A stretch of 64,000 bases of DNA, taken from the NCBI RefSeq assembly GCF_017874475.1, contig NZ_JAGGLO010000010.1, positions 1 to 64,000 of the forward strand. The letters are read 5' to 3'. Position 1 is the first letter of the stretch, and the number at the start of each line of letters is the position of its first letter. A program made the translations under genes and the position numbers. Shown piece by piece: positions 18,916 to 27,966 of the stretch. The DNA is from Anaerococcus degeneri. Lineage in GTDB: Bacteria > Bacillota > Clostridia > Tissierellales > Peptoniphilaceae. The notes beneath the pieces are model-generated. The model worked only from the letters and a program-made list of their open reading frames with translations. It was not told where the DNA came from and did no database searches.

Positions 18916-20099
18916 CAATGTATGATATATCCCTTCTTACCTATTACTTCTCTGATTTTATTGACGTGGTCCTTGCCGTTAGTTTCAAGAGTTAGGACTA
19001 CGTTTATATTCTTAAATCTGCTTGCTTCTTTAAAGCCGTCGTGCTCAATAGAAATGACATTTGCCTTTGTTTGGGCAACTTCTGTTAGAAGTCCTTGGAG
19101 CTTGCCTGGTATATTTGGAAGCTCAACTTCAATCCTTGCGATACGTCCTGTTTCATATAGACCCCTGTTAATTAGTTGGGAAATGAAAGACATGTCGATA
19201 TTGCCGCCAGAAACTAGGCAGACAACATTTTTGTTAAAGAAATTAAGTTTATCAAGAGCTGCTAGTGGAAGAATGCCTGATGGTTCTGCAATTAGCTTAT
19301 GTTTTTCAATCAACTTGATAAAGGCCATTAGGATTTCTTCGTCAGTTACTGTTATCCAGTCATCAACATTATCCTTACAAATCTCATAATTTGCCTTACC
19401 AACAGTTGCAACTGCTGTACCGTCAGCGATTGTGTCAACCCCCTCAAGGGTCACTATGTGGCCTTGTTTGATAGCTTCTTTCATGCTCCTTGCAGAATAT
19501 GGCTCAACACCAATTACCTTAATTAGTGGTGAAATTTGTTTTAGACACTTGGCCACACCTGAAATAAGACCACCACCGCCAACTGGGACCAAAACATAAT
19601 CGACATACTTAAGCTCTTCTACAATTTCAAGACCGATTGTGCCCTGGCCTTCGATAACGTCTAGGTCATCAAAAGGTGGGATGAAGGTATAGCCTTTTTC
19701 TTCGGCAAGTTTTAGGGCGTGGTCTTTACATTCATCAAAGCTTGCCCCATAGAGAACGACTTCTGCTCCGTATTTCAAAGTGCCGTCAACCTTTATCATT
19801 GGAGTATGCTCTGGCATACAAATAACAGCCTTCATGCCAAGTTTTTGGGCAGAAAATGCCACACCTTGGGCGTGGTTGCCTGCAGATGCTGTGATGATTC
19901 CCTTATCAGCAGCTTCCTTGTCTAATTTGGATAATTTGTTGTAGGCTCCCCTTAGCTTGAAAGAACCTGTTTTTTGGAGATTTTCTGGCTTTATGTACAC
20001 ATTGTTATTTGATGCATCAGAAAAAACCTCAGAATAAATTAGATGGGTAGGATTGATTACCTCGTCAACTCTTGCCTTCGCTTGTTTAAAATCGAACAT
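18915..20099 (-). CDS. ilvA: Threonine ammonia-lyase with ACT domain
   Basis: A 394-residue PLP enzyme that deaminates threonine to 2-oxobutanoate. The PLP-binding Lys lies in KTGSFKLRGAYNKL, SAGNHAQGVAFSA and the phosphate-cradle GGGGLISG are present, and the C-terminal 70 residues form one ACT-type domain. The size fits the short biosynthetic/catabolic TdcB- or IlvA-like enzymes rather than the 500-residue type with two ACT units. It is the first gene of the operon with murE, BaiN-like and COG4091 genes, and has its own promoter. Confidence 0.93.
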   Translation of the reverse strand: MFDFKQAKARVDEVINPTHLIYSEVFSDASNNNVYIKPENLQKTGSFKLRGAYNKLSKLDKEAADKGIITASAGNHAQGVAFSAQKLGMKAVICMPEHTPMIKVDGTLKYGAEVVLYGASFDECKDHALKLAEEKGYTFIPPFDDLDVIEGQGTIGLEIVEELKYVDYVLVPVGGGGLISGVAKCLKQISPLIKVIGVEPYSARSMKEAIKQGHIVTLEGVDTIADGTAVATVGKANYEICKDNVDDWITVTDEEILMAFIKLIEKHKLIAEPSGILPLAALDKLNFFNKNVVCLVSGGNIDMSFISQLINRGLYETGRIARIEVELPNIPGKLQGLLTEVAQTKANVISIEHDGFKEASRFKNINVVLTLETNGKDHVNKIREVIGKKGYIIH

Positions 20100-20164
20100 A
20101 TGTCCCCCTTTTAAAATTAAGTACAGATTTAAGCTGGTTTTCGTAAACCCACTTATCTATTTTA

Positions 20165-20193
20165 ATTATAACACGGATTTGTATTTTTTTTAA
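20165..20193 (-). promoter_or_regulatory. Promoter of the ilvA-murE operon
   Basis: TTAAAA (20188-20193), 17-base spacer and TATAAT (20165-20170) with an extended TGT. Leader is about 65 bases to the ilvA ATG. Confidence 0.55.
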
Positions 20194-20239
20194 GAAAAGT
20201 GTAGAGTATTGTGAAGATTTTGAAAAAATGAGGAAACAT

Positions 20240-21082
20240 ATGAAATTTATAGACAAGAAAAAAATCTACCAAGCAACCCTTATTATAGGTTTATTGGTCC
20301 TAATAATTTCTTTTATCTTTAGGTATTCTTATATTAATATATTTGGTTTTGATAGGCCACTAATGCTTGCCTCCATGCTTTGTGCAAGCTTAGGCACAAT
20401 CGGCGCCATAATCGCCCTTATAGATGGGGTCAATAAGCACTTCGGGGAGAAAATCCTCCTTCTTGCCATTCTGAACCTAATAATGGCCTTTACCTATCCA
20501 ATTTTGATAACCACAGAAAAGGCCCTAGAACCCGCCCAAAATCCATATGTGACCACAGCACCAAAAAAGGGAAATTCAACCAAATTTAAAAGGGATTCTT
20601 CATTTATAATTGAGGGAGAGCTTTATAAATTTCCTCTTACCCTGGCTGATTTCAAGAAGAATGGCTTCACATATTCCCTTGATGAAAAGGACGGTAGGCT
20701 TGTTGCGACTATTTCAAGAATAGGAGACTCCTTTGAGCCTAAGCCAACTTGGTTTACAGACGGGGTTAACAATGAAGTTTACCGAGAATTCTACCTTTTG
20801 GAGGCCTTTTACGACCTTGATACAGACAGGGAAAAGATTGAAAATACTGTAATTAAGGAGCTTACAGCTTCAGTCATAAATAATAATAGGGACTTTGAGA
20901 CCATGGGTGTTAAACTTGAAGATTCTGTATACGATATAAAAAAGAATTTCGGGGATGATTTGACTGAAGACCCTAAAAACGAATCGACCACAATCAAGGC
21001 CTACTACCTAAAAACCAACGACGGCTACACCATAAAACTAAACGCCCTTAATGGTACAATTCAATCAATAGATATCTATTAG
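20240..21082 (+). CDS. Membrane protein of unknown function
   Basis: A 280-residue protein that I do not recognise. It has three N-terminal hydrophobic helices: about residues 11-28, 37-61 and 70-90. A 190-residue extracytoplasmic or cytoplasmic domain follows, rich in charged residues, with no conserved motif that I can name. The start at 20240 is chosen for the AGGA upstream; a Met four codons earlier has no RBS. It stands alone between divergent ilvA and a terminator. Conservation should be tested by homology search. Confidence 0.75.
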   Translation: MKFIDKKKIYQATLIIGLLVLIISFIFRYSYINIFGFDRPLMLASMLCASLGTIGAIIALIDGVNKHFGEKILLLAILNLIMAFTYPILITTEKALEPAQNPYVTTAPKKGNSTKFKRDSSFIIEGELYKFPLTLADFKKNGFTYSLDEKDGRLVATISRIGDSFEPKPTWFTDGVNNEVYREFYLLEAFYDLDTDREKIENTVIKELTASVINNNRDFETMGVKLEDSVYDIKKNFGDDLTEDPKNESTTIKAYYLKTNDGYTIKLNALNGTIQSIDIY

Positions 21083-21083
21083 A

Positions 21084-21100
21084 CCCGCAAGCCTTGCGGG
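21084..21100 (+). terminator. Terminator
   Basis: CCCGCAA/TTGCGGG 7-bp stem followed by CTTTTTTATG, 1 base after the membrane-protein stop. Confidence 0.9.
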
Positions 21101-21155
21101 CTTTTTTATGAAAAAATTTTTTTGTTAGTATAGTAATATCAAGAATGGAGGGAAG

Positions 21156-23162
21156 ATGGAAAATTTAGAAAAAATCCTAATCGACCTTTTAAAGGACGAT
21201 CCAGCATATGTAAAAGAAAATAAAATAAACAAGGAAGTGGTATTTACCAACATTTATTCCTATGACGAAATATTTTTAAGAAAAATCCTCCAAGAACCAT
21301 CCTTAAAAGCAAAATTTTTTAAGGAGCTTGATGGAATTTCAATCTTTAAAATCAATGAATTTATAGGTTTTATTGGCGAATCTCCTCTTATAATCAGGGA
21401 TCAAAGCCTAAAGGAAGGCCTTTCCTTCAACTTTTATGAAAATAAATCAGCCCTCAAAGACCTAACTCCTATCTACAAAGAGTCTTTGTTTTTAAAAATG
21501 ATGGAAGACCTTGACTACAAGTTCAATACTAAATTCCACGTATCCTATCTTTCTGGATCAAATCCAAAAGAGAAAATCAAACTAGGTGACATAAAATTAT
21601 ACAAGGAAGACCTAAGTTTTAAAGATTCTAGAGATATTTCTGACCTTAAATACAGGGCCTACGACCTCTTAAAAGAAGATTACAATGAAAAAGAAGGTCT
21701 AATTTCCCTATCAAATGACCAGATAAAAGACCTATCTTCCTATATTACAGTCTTTTCAAACCCTTCCTATTACTTAAATATGGTAAATTTTTTAGGAAAG
21801 AAAAAGACCAGGGAAATCCTAACTGACTTAAATGATCTAATTTTAAAGAAGACTGACTATTTCACAGGTAAAAATATGGGCTACCACACCATAATCAAGG
21901 ACTCCCTCCTAAGGGAATTTGATGGTTTCAACCTTTCCTTACTTAAAATTGCCAACGTCTTAAATGATTTTGGCAAAACCGAAGAAATTTTTAAAATTTT
22001 CGCATCTATAAATAAGAAAATAAAAAAAGATTCTGAGATAAATATCATCTATGAATTTATAAATCAGGCCCTTGAAGTCCTTGGAAATCTCGACTTTGAA
22101 AGCCAAGCAAAAAGCAAAGATTTTTATAAGGAATATTTATCCCCTCTGGAATATGAATTTAGGGACAGCCTAAATATTTTTGAAAAACTAAATAATTTTT
22201 ATAAGATTTTGCCCCAAGAAGAAGACAATCTCAGGACCTATGAAGAAGCAATTTCCTATGATATAGAGGAACTTATTGACCTTTTGACAGTCAAACCTTC
22301 CGACTACGAAAACCTTAAAAACGCTGAAAACAAGCTATCAATCGGCCACTACACTTCCCTTGACAGCCTGGGCTACCTGATTGACGCTGACATCGAAGAA
22401 GTCGACCAAATTTATAGGAACAAGCTAAGGCTCACCAACGCTAGAATGTTAAACGACCCTATGGAGGGTAAGGCCCTTTTTGAATATCTAAACGACGGCA
22501 ATGAAGATTTTATAAACCTAAATAACTACGGCAACAACAAAATCTACCTCCTTTCCGCATCGTCAATGGCAGATTCTCTCCCAATGTGGAAGCAATATGC
22601 CGATGACACCAAGGGAGTCTTCCTCGAATTTTCCAAAGAATTTATAAAATCAATTATAAATGACGATATGGTAAGGCTTGTAAAGGTGTTTTACATCGGA
22701 GATAAGGCCATTAACTACAATGAAAAGTCTGATGAGATCAATGGTCTATTAAAGAAATTGAAGGTGGACTATGAGGCCTATATAGGAAAAATCGTAGAAA
22801 TTTATAAAAAAGATTCTACCAACAAAAGTCAACTTTTAAGGACCTTTAATAATGAGATTTTCTTAAAACTTGATAAAATTTCCTATTATTTCAAGAAAGA
22901 TGCCTACGCCTATGAGGGTGAATACAGGATTGTAGTAGACCTTGACGAGGACGATTCACGATGCCATTTCAAGGAAATAAAATTCCACAACCCAAACTTC
23001 CCTCTCCCATTTTTAGGAACCTACCTTACAGACTACGAACTAAGATATCAAAGGCTAATTTTTGGTCCAAAGGCAATCGACAAGGACTACCTCGTTCCCT
23101 ATATCAAATATTGCCTAGGCAAAGACATAGAAACTGTAAATTCCAATATCAAATACAGATAA
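21156..23162 (+). CDS. Protein with C-terminal DUF2971-like domain
   Basis: A 668-residue cytoplasmic protein. From about residue 400 it resembles the DUF2971 family: HYTSLDSLGYLI, LRLTNARMLNDPMEG, SASSMADSLPMWKQY, GVFLEF and, near the end, YEGEYRIV and RLIFGP. DUF2971 function is unknown. The N-terminal 380 residues are a helical, strongly charged domain with no motif I recognise. No signal or membrane segment. It is a monocistron, with a weak GAGGGAAG RBS and a bidirectional terminator behind it. DUF2971 proteins sometimes occur near defence genes, but none are seen here. Confidence 0.75.
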   Translation: MENLEKILIDLLKDDPAYVKENKINKEVVFTNIYSYDEIFLRKILQEPSLKAKFFKELDGISIFKINEFIGFIGESPLIIRDQSLKEGLSFNFYENKSALKDLTPIYKESLFLKMMEDLDYKFNTKFHVSYLSGSNPKEKIKLGDIKLYKEDLSFKDSRDISDLKYRAYDLLKEDYNEKEGLISLSNDQIKDLSSYITVFSNPSYYLNMVNFLGKKKTREILTDLNDLILKKTDYFTGKNMGYHTIIKDSLLREFDGFNLSLLKIANVLNDFGKTEEIFKIFASINKKIKKDSEINIIYEFINQALEVLGNLDFESQAKSKDFYKEYLSPLEYEFRDSLNIFEKLNNFYKILPQEEDNLRTYEEAISYDIEELIDLLTVKPSDYENLKNAENKLSIGHYTSLDSLGYLIDADIEEVDQIYRNKLRLTNARMLNDPMEGKALFEYLNDGNEDFINLNNYGNNKIYLLSASSMADSLPMWKQYADDTKGVFLEFSKEFIKSIINDDMVRLVKVFYIGDKAINYNEKSDEINGLLKKLKVDYEAYIGKIVEIYKKDSTNKSQLLRTFNNEIFLKLDKISYYFKKDAYAYEGEYRIVVDLDEDDSRCHFKEIKFHNPNFPLPFLGTYLTDYELRYQRLIFGPKAIDKDYLVPYIKYCLGKDIETVNSNIKYR

Positions 23163-23178
23163 AATTTCCAAAACAAAA

Positions 23179-23198
23179 GACCTGGTCATCCAGGTCTG
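23179..23198. terminator. Bidirectional terminator
   Basis: AGACCTGG (23179-23186) pairs with CCAGGTCT (23191-23198), 4-base loop, followed by GATTTTTTT. It lies between convergent genes. Confidence 0.9.
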
Positions 23199-23204
23199 AT
23201 TTTT

Positions 23205-23432
23205 TTATTTAAGTTTTGCTTCGATAACTTCCTTATCAAAACCAACAATGTCTTCACCATCGATATTAATTACAGGCACTCCCCTGTAACCCTTTTCGAT
23301 AAGGTAATTTACAGCTTCCTTGTCTTCGTCGATATTTCTTTCTGTAAATTCGATGTTGTTTTCCTTAAAATATTGTTTAGCTGCCTTGCAAAATACGCAA
23401 GTATTTGATGTATAAATTGTAATATCGTGCAT
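23205..23432 (-). CDS. Glutaredoxin / NrdH-like thiol protein
   Basis: A 75-residue thioredoxin-fold protein. The active site is TCVFCKAAK at residues 11-19 (CxxC), with the cis-Pro strand GVPVINI at about 51-57 and GFDK near the end. It is a glutaredoxin/NrdH-type reductase of disulfides, possibly supplying ribonucleotide reductase, though no nrd gene is near. The window shows no glutathione genes, so electrons likely come from thioredoxin reductase. RBS AGAGGG precedes the ATG. Confidence 0.9.
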   Translation of the reverse strand: MHDITIYTSNTCVFCKAAKQYFKENNIEFTERNIDEDKEAVNYLIEKGYRGVPVINIDGEDIVGFDKEVIEAKLK

Positions 23433-23565
23433 TTATATCCCTCTTTCTATTTTTCTCTAAATTATTTATACCCATTTTTAGAAAATAATATATAATTATC
23501 TCAAGGATTTATCTTTAGGATTTAAATATACCCAATATTTGAAAAAATAAAACCTAGGAGCTATT

Positions 23566-23859
23566 ATGAAAGAATTTTCCTACAAAAAATTAAAAGACCT
23601 ACTTGTAATTGGCCATGAAATTGAATTTGTCTTTGATGATGTATTTTGTTCTATAAATAATTTGGGAGATGAAAATCACGAAAATGCTTGGGTATTTTCT
23701 ACCGAACACAAGGGCGAATTTACCAATACTTTCCTTTCTGATTTTGATGATAGGAAGACCCTCCTTAAATCTTTAGATAAAATAAAAATCAAAGAAAAAA
23801 TCCTAGAAGAGATCATAGATAAAAATCTCTATGACCCTTCTAGTCTAACAATTTTCTAA
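23566..23859 (+). CDS. Small hypothetical protein
   Basis: A 97-residue acidic protein that I do not recognise. It has a good RBS (AGGAG) 7 bases before the ATG. The sequence reads like a small soluble alpha/beta protein with strong mid-region beta content (GHEIEFVFDDVFCSINNLG) and a charged C-terminal helix. It overlaps the rsmA 3' end by 15 bases in convergent orientation. No transmembrane or signal segment. No neighbour indicates its job. Confidence 0.55.
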   Translation: MKEFSYKKLKDLLVIGHEIEFVFDDVFCSINNLGDENHENAWVFSTEHKGEFTNTFLSDFDDRKTLLKSLDKIKIKEKILEEIIDKNLYDPSSLTIF

Positions 23860-24687
23860 TTCATTTACAATTTTTATATAATCATCTAGAGAAAGATTTT
23901 CTGCCCTGAGATTTTCCTTAAGGTCCAAAGTTTCAAAAACTTTTCTCAAATCATCTTTTTCCGCCACCGCAGATAGGGAATTTAGGATGGTTTTGCGTCT
24001 TTTTAGGAAACCTGCCTTAACTAGGGCAAATAATTTTTCCTTGTTTACATCTTCATCATAAATCCTCAAATCAAGCCTTAGGACAGATGAATCTATCTTT
24101 GGCTGAGGCATGAAGACTGACTTTGGAACCTTGGTCAAAAGTTTAGCCTCAGAATAGTATTTTACAAAGACAGACAAAGATGAATAGTCCTTGTCTTTTT
24201 CTGTGGCAAGCATCCTATCTGCCACTTCCTTTTGAACCATGATGGTCATAGAGTGGCAATCAAGGTCTTCTTCAAAGATTTTTTCTATAATTGGTGTTGT
24301 GATATAGTATGGAAGATTTGACACAAAATCAAAGGCTTCTCCGCCAAAATACTTATCCTGAATTTCTTTCAAATCAGTTTTTAAAATATCCTGGTGGATA
24401 ATTGTAACATTATCAAAGTCGGACATATTTTCTTCAAGGATTGGAATAAGACTATAGTCAATTTCAATTAGGACGAGCTTTTTGCAAGTTTTTGCCATCT
24501 CATAAGAAATTGTCCCAATACCAGGACCTACTTCAATTACGTTTTTCCCGGCAATGTCAGCCCCATCCACGATTTTATCGACAAAATTTTTGTCAATCAA
24601 AAAGTTTTGACCCAAAGATTTGGAAAACCTAAAGCCGTAGAGGTCGATTATGTCCTTTACAACCTTTGGTGAATATAATTTTCTCAT
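23845..24687 (-). CDS. rsmA: 16S rRNA dimethyladenosine methyltransferase
   Basis: A 280-residue KsgA/RsmA enzyme that dimethylates two adjacent adenines near the 3' end of 16S rRNA. SAM motif I is VIEVGPGIGTIS (about 54-65), motif IV NLPYYITTPI (about 120-129) and FMPQPKIDSSVLRL follow. Length is standard (about 280). It is last in the metG-tatD-rnmV-rsmA operon found widely in Firmicutes. Its ATG overlaps the rnmV stop (4 bp). Confidence 0.96.
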   Translation of the reverse strand: MRKLYSPKVVKDIIDLYGFRFSKSLGQNFLIDKNFVDKIVDGADIAGKNVIEVGPGIGTISYEMAKTCKKLVLIEIDYSLIPILEENMSDFDNVTIIHQDILKTDLKEIQDKYFGGEAFDFVSNLPYYITTPIIEKIFEEDLDCHSMTIMVQKEVADRMLATEKDKDYSSLSVFVKYYSEAKLLTKVPKSVFMPQPKIDSSVLRLDLRIYDEDVNKEKLFALVKAGFLKRRKTILNSLSAVAEKDDLRKVFETLDLKENLRAENLSLDDYIKIVNELENC

Positions 24688-25214
24688 AAACTTTCTACCG
24701 CCCTTTCAAATTCTTCTCGACTTACCCCAAAGGAATTTAGCTTGGCCAAAAGTCCCTTGGAATTATAATAGCCAATCCCTAATAATTCGCCAAGTTTAGC
24801 CCTTTTTTCTCGAGACCCATCGCCAATAGAAAGACCATTTTTCACTAAATCTGCCATGGTAAATTCTTCCCTGCGGGTTGTTTCTTCCGCCTTGGCCCTT
24901 TTTAGGGCATCTATAATTACCTCAGGCTCTGCATTTTCAACGCCTAGGTCGCCCTTTTTGATGGCTTTTTTCCTGTCAATGTAGGCGTGCTTGGCAGTTG
25001 GAATGTGGCGGGCAAGCCTTGCCCTAATTCTTTTACCTGCATAATCAGGGTCAGTTAGGATAATTATCCCGCACCTCTCGTTTATTTCTATAAGTCTTTT
25101 TATAAGGTCTTCGCCAAAACCGAGGCCATTAGTTGCAATCATTTCGCAGTCTATTGCCCTTTTGACATTGGCTATATCATCTTTTCCTTCAACAACAATT
25201 GTCTCTTTTATCAT
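24684..25214 (-). CDS. rnmV: Ribonuclease M5
   Basis: A 176-residue Toprim-fold nuclease that matures 5S rRNA at both ends. Toprim residues are IVVEGKDDI (Glu near residue 9) and IILTDPDYAGKRIRARL (DxD near residue 55). GDLGVENAEPEVI is another family motif. Its stop overlaps rsmA and its start overlaps tatD by 4 bp. Length fits RNase M5 (about 180). Confidence 0.94.
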   Translation of the reverse strand: MIKETIVVEGKDDIANVKRAIDCEMIATNGLGFGEDLIKRLIEINERCGIIILTDPDYAGKRIRARLARHIPTAKHAYIDRKKAIKKGDLGVENAEPEVIIDALKRAKAEETTRREEFTMADLVKNGLSIGDGSREKRAKLGELLGIGYYNSKGLLAKLNSFGVSREEFERAVESL

Positions 25215-25966
25215 AGGCCAAAAAACTCCCTTGCGTTTTTACTTGTCCACTTGGCGACTTTCGACAATTTCATTCCCCTTATTTCCGCAATTTTTCTTGC
25301 CACTTCTATAATCTTTCTAGGATCATTTCTCATTCCCCTATAAGGATCTGGAGTGAGATATGGACTATCTGTTTCAAGCATGAGTCTTTCAATTGGTACG
25401 AGGGCTGCGGCAGCCTTTTCATTTAGACCGTTGCCATAGGTCACAACCCCTCCGATTGAAATATAAAAACCCCAATCCATAAAGGTTTTTAGGGTATCTT
25501 CGCTTGTTGAAAAACAGTGGATTTGTACCTTTAAATCCTTATAATTTGATAAAATCTCCATAATATCTTCTGTCGCTTCCCTATTGTGGATTACAACTGG
25601 CTTTCCGAGCTTCCTTGCCATATCAAGCTGGGCAATAAAAACTTTTCTCTGTAAGTCCTTGGTCTCTGTTGTCCAATAATAATCAAGGCCAATTTCCCCG
25701 ATTGCTACAGCATCTTTGGCAAGTTTTTCAATCTCAGCAAGGTCGTTTTCTCCCATTTCTTCAACGTCTGATGGGTGGATTCCTACCTGGGCATAGAAGT
25801 TTTTAAATTCCTTGGCAAGCCTTACATTTTCCCTTGAATTTTCAAGGTTTGTTCCTGGATTAACCACAGCTTCTATAGAGAAATTAGACAGGTCTCTTAT
25901 TATAAAGAGCCTGTCTTCATTAAATTCTTCGCTTGTTAAATGGGCGTGTGAATCAATTAAATTCAT
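25211..25966 (-). CDS. TatD-family metal-dependent hydrolase
   Basis: A 251-residue TatD-type TIM-barrel hydrolase. Metal ligands are visible in SHAHL (residues 6-10), AIGEIGLDYYW, VIHNREA, IHCF and LETDSPYLTP. Family members are DNases or D-amino-acyl-tRNA-like hydrolases, and the cellular substrate is unsettled. It lies between metG and rnmV with 1- and 4-bp overlaps, a conserved Firmicutes arrangement. Confidence 0.93.
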   Translation of the reverse strand: MNLIDSHAHLTSEEFNEDRLFIIRDLSNFSIEAVVNPGTNLENSRENVRLAKEFKNFYAQVGIHPSDVEEMGENDLAEIEKLAKDAVAIGEIGLDYYWTTETKDLQRKVFIAQLDMARKLGKPVVIHNREATEDIMEILSNYKDLKVQIHCFSTSEDTLKTFMDWGFYISIGGVVTYGNGLNEKAAAALVPIERLMLETDSPYLTPDPYRGMRNDPRKIIEVARKIAEIRGMKLSKVAKWTSKNAREFFGL

Positions 25967-27918
25967 TAAGAAACCTTGCTTCCTGGCTTGATGTCGGCGA
26001 GTGTTGAAAGCATGGTCAAATCTTCACCAAAATCTGCCGCAAGAAGCATTCCTTGAGATTCGATTCCTCTCATCTTTCTTGGAGCTAGGTTTTTAACCAC
26101 GATTACATTTTTGCCGATTAAATCTTCTGCCTTGTACCATTTCTTGATGCCTGATACAATTGTTCTTATTTCAGATCCGATGTCCACCTTGAAAACTAGG
26201 AGCTTATCAGCATTTGGATGATCATTTGCTTCGATAATTTTTCCTACCACTAGGTCAAGTTTGGTGAAATCATCATAGGTGATTTCTGGCTTAGCTTCCT
26301 CTTCTGCTACTGGCTCTTCTTCTTTTTTGTCAGCTAGTCTTTCCTGGATAAGAGCGTTGTTTTTATCGTGAAGTTTTACTAATTCTTCTTCTACATCTAG
26401 TCTATCAAAGAGGTTTTTACCCTTAGATACCTTTGCACCTTCTTCTAGAAGTCCGAATTCTTTAGCAGATTCAAAACCCTTGTTGTCTGTGCCAAGTTTT
26501 TCTAATATTAATTTTGTAGTATCCTTCATGGTTGGCTCTATAAGTTGGGCAACAATCCTTAGTGTCTCTGCAAGGTTATATAAAACCCTGTTTAGTCTTG
26601 GAAGATTCGCCTCATCACGGCCTAAAATCCATGGCTCAGTTTCATCTACATATTTATTGGCACGACGGATTAATTTCCAAATTGTTTCGAGAGCTTCGTT
26701 AAATTTGAAAGAATCCATTAATTCTGTAAATCTAACATAGGTTTCCTTGGCAAGAGCGATTAATTCATCGTCAAATTGGCCTTCTTCAGTGCCTTTTTCA
26801 ATCACTCCTCCATTATATTTTGAAATCATTGAAGTTGTTCTAGAAACAAGGTTACCAAGATCATTTACAAGGTCTGAGTTATACCTATCCATAAATTTCT
26901 TAGAAGAAAAGTCCCCGTCAGATCCAAAGTTAAATTCTCTAAGCATAAAGTATTTTAGGGCGTCGTTTCCGTAAAGTTCTACAAGTGGCTCTGGATACAT
27001 AATATTACCCTTAGACTTACTCATCTTGTCGTTTTCAAACAAAATCCAACCGTGGGCGAAAACTTTTTCTGGAAGTGGAAGATCAAGGGCCATCAAAAGT
27101 GCTGGCCAAATTATAGTGTGAAACCTCACTATGTCCTTGCCAATTAAATGAACGCTGGCTGGCCAATATCTTTCAAATTTCTCCTTATCATCCCCATAGC
27201 CAATAGCTGAAAGGTAGCAAGAAAGGGCGTCAATCCATACATAAACCACGTGCTTGTTATCAAATGGCACATCAACTCCCCAGTCAAAGGAAGTTCTAGT
27301 TACAGAAAGGTCTTCAAGTCCCTTGTTGATAAAGTTATTAAGCATTTCCTTTTGTCTAAAAGCAGGCTCAAGAAATTCTGGATGGTCTTTGAATAATTCT
27401 TTTAGTTTATCTGCATATTTGGATAATCTAAAGAAATAAGTTTCTTCTTCTTGGTAGTTTACGTCCCTTCCACAATCAGGGCATTTGCCTTCTTCTAGCT
27501 GGCTTTCAGTCCAAAAAGTCTCGCAAGGTGTGCAGTAATATCCCTTGTATTCTCCCTTGTAAATATCGCCTTGTTCATAAAGTTTGTTGAAAATATCTAC
27601 TACGTCTTTTTCGTGGCTTTTTTCAGTTGATCTTATAAAGGTATCGTAGTTAATATCAAGCTTTTCCCATAATTTTATAGTTTCAGCTGCGATTTTGTCT
27701 ATAAATTCTTGAGGTTCCTTGCCGTGAGCATGGGCAGATTCCATAATCTTTTGGCCGTGCTCATCAGTACCTGTTACAAGGTAAGCGTCGTAGCCTAAAA
27801 GAGTCTTATACCTTTTTAAAACATCTGCAATTATAGAAGTATAGGTGTTTCCTATATGTAAATTGGAGTTTGGATAATATATTGGTGTTGTAATATAATA
27901 AGGTTTCTTATCAGTCAT
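25966..27918 (-). CDS. metG: Methionyl-tRNA synthetase
   Basis: A 650-residue class Ia synthetase that charges tRNA-Met. HIGH-like HIGN lies in PNSNLHIGNTY, two zinc-knuckle CxxC pairs at CTPC and CPDC (about 128-150), KMSKS at FENDKMSKSKGN (about 295-306), and a C-terminal tRNA-binding domain of the Arc1/EMAP type after about residue 545 (LVVGKIIEANDHPNADKLLVF). The start at 27918 has AGGAGA at proper spacing; an upstream in-frame Met is rejected. It heads the metG-tatD-rnmV-rsmA operon. Confidence 0.96.
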   Translation of the reverse strand: MTDKKPYYITTPIYYPNSNLHIGNTYTSIIADVLKRYKTLLGYDAYLVTGTDEHGQKIMESAHAHGKEPQEFIDKIAAETIKLWEKLDINYDTFIRSTEKSHEKDVVDIFNKLYEQGDIYKGEYKGYYCTPCETFWTESQLEEGKCPDCGRDVNYQEEETYFFRLSKYADKLKELFKDHPEFLEPAFRQKEMLNNFINKGLEDLSVTRTSFDWGVDVPFDNKHVVYVWIDALSCYLSAIGYGDDKEKFERYWPASVHLIGKDIVRFHTIIWPALLMALDLPLPEKVFAHGWILFENDKMSKSKGNIMYPEPLVELYGNDALKYFMLREFNFGSDGDFSSKKFMDRYNSDLVNDLGNLVSRTTSMISKYNGGVIEKGTEEGQFDDELIALAKETYVRFTELMDSFKFNEALETIWKLIRRANKYVDETEPWILGRDEANLPRLNRVLYNLAETLRIVAQLIEPTMKDTTKLILEKLGTDNKGFESAKEFGLLEEGAKVSKGKNLFDRLDVEEELVKLHDKNNALIQERLADKKEEEPVAEEEAKPEITYDDFTKLDLVVGKIIEANDHPNADKLLVFKVDIGSEIRTIVSGIKKWYKAEDLIGKNVIVVKNLAPRKMRGIESQGMLLAADFGEDLTMLSTLADIKPGSKVS

Positions 27919-27966
27919 TAAGTCATCTCCTAAAAATAATTCTCCTTTTATCATACTTCAAAAGGC

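Noticed and set aside
21156-23162. DUF2971 protein as an anti-phage system
   Set aside because: No toxin partner, nuclease, or other defence gene is adjacent; the domain alone is insufficient.
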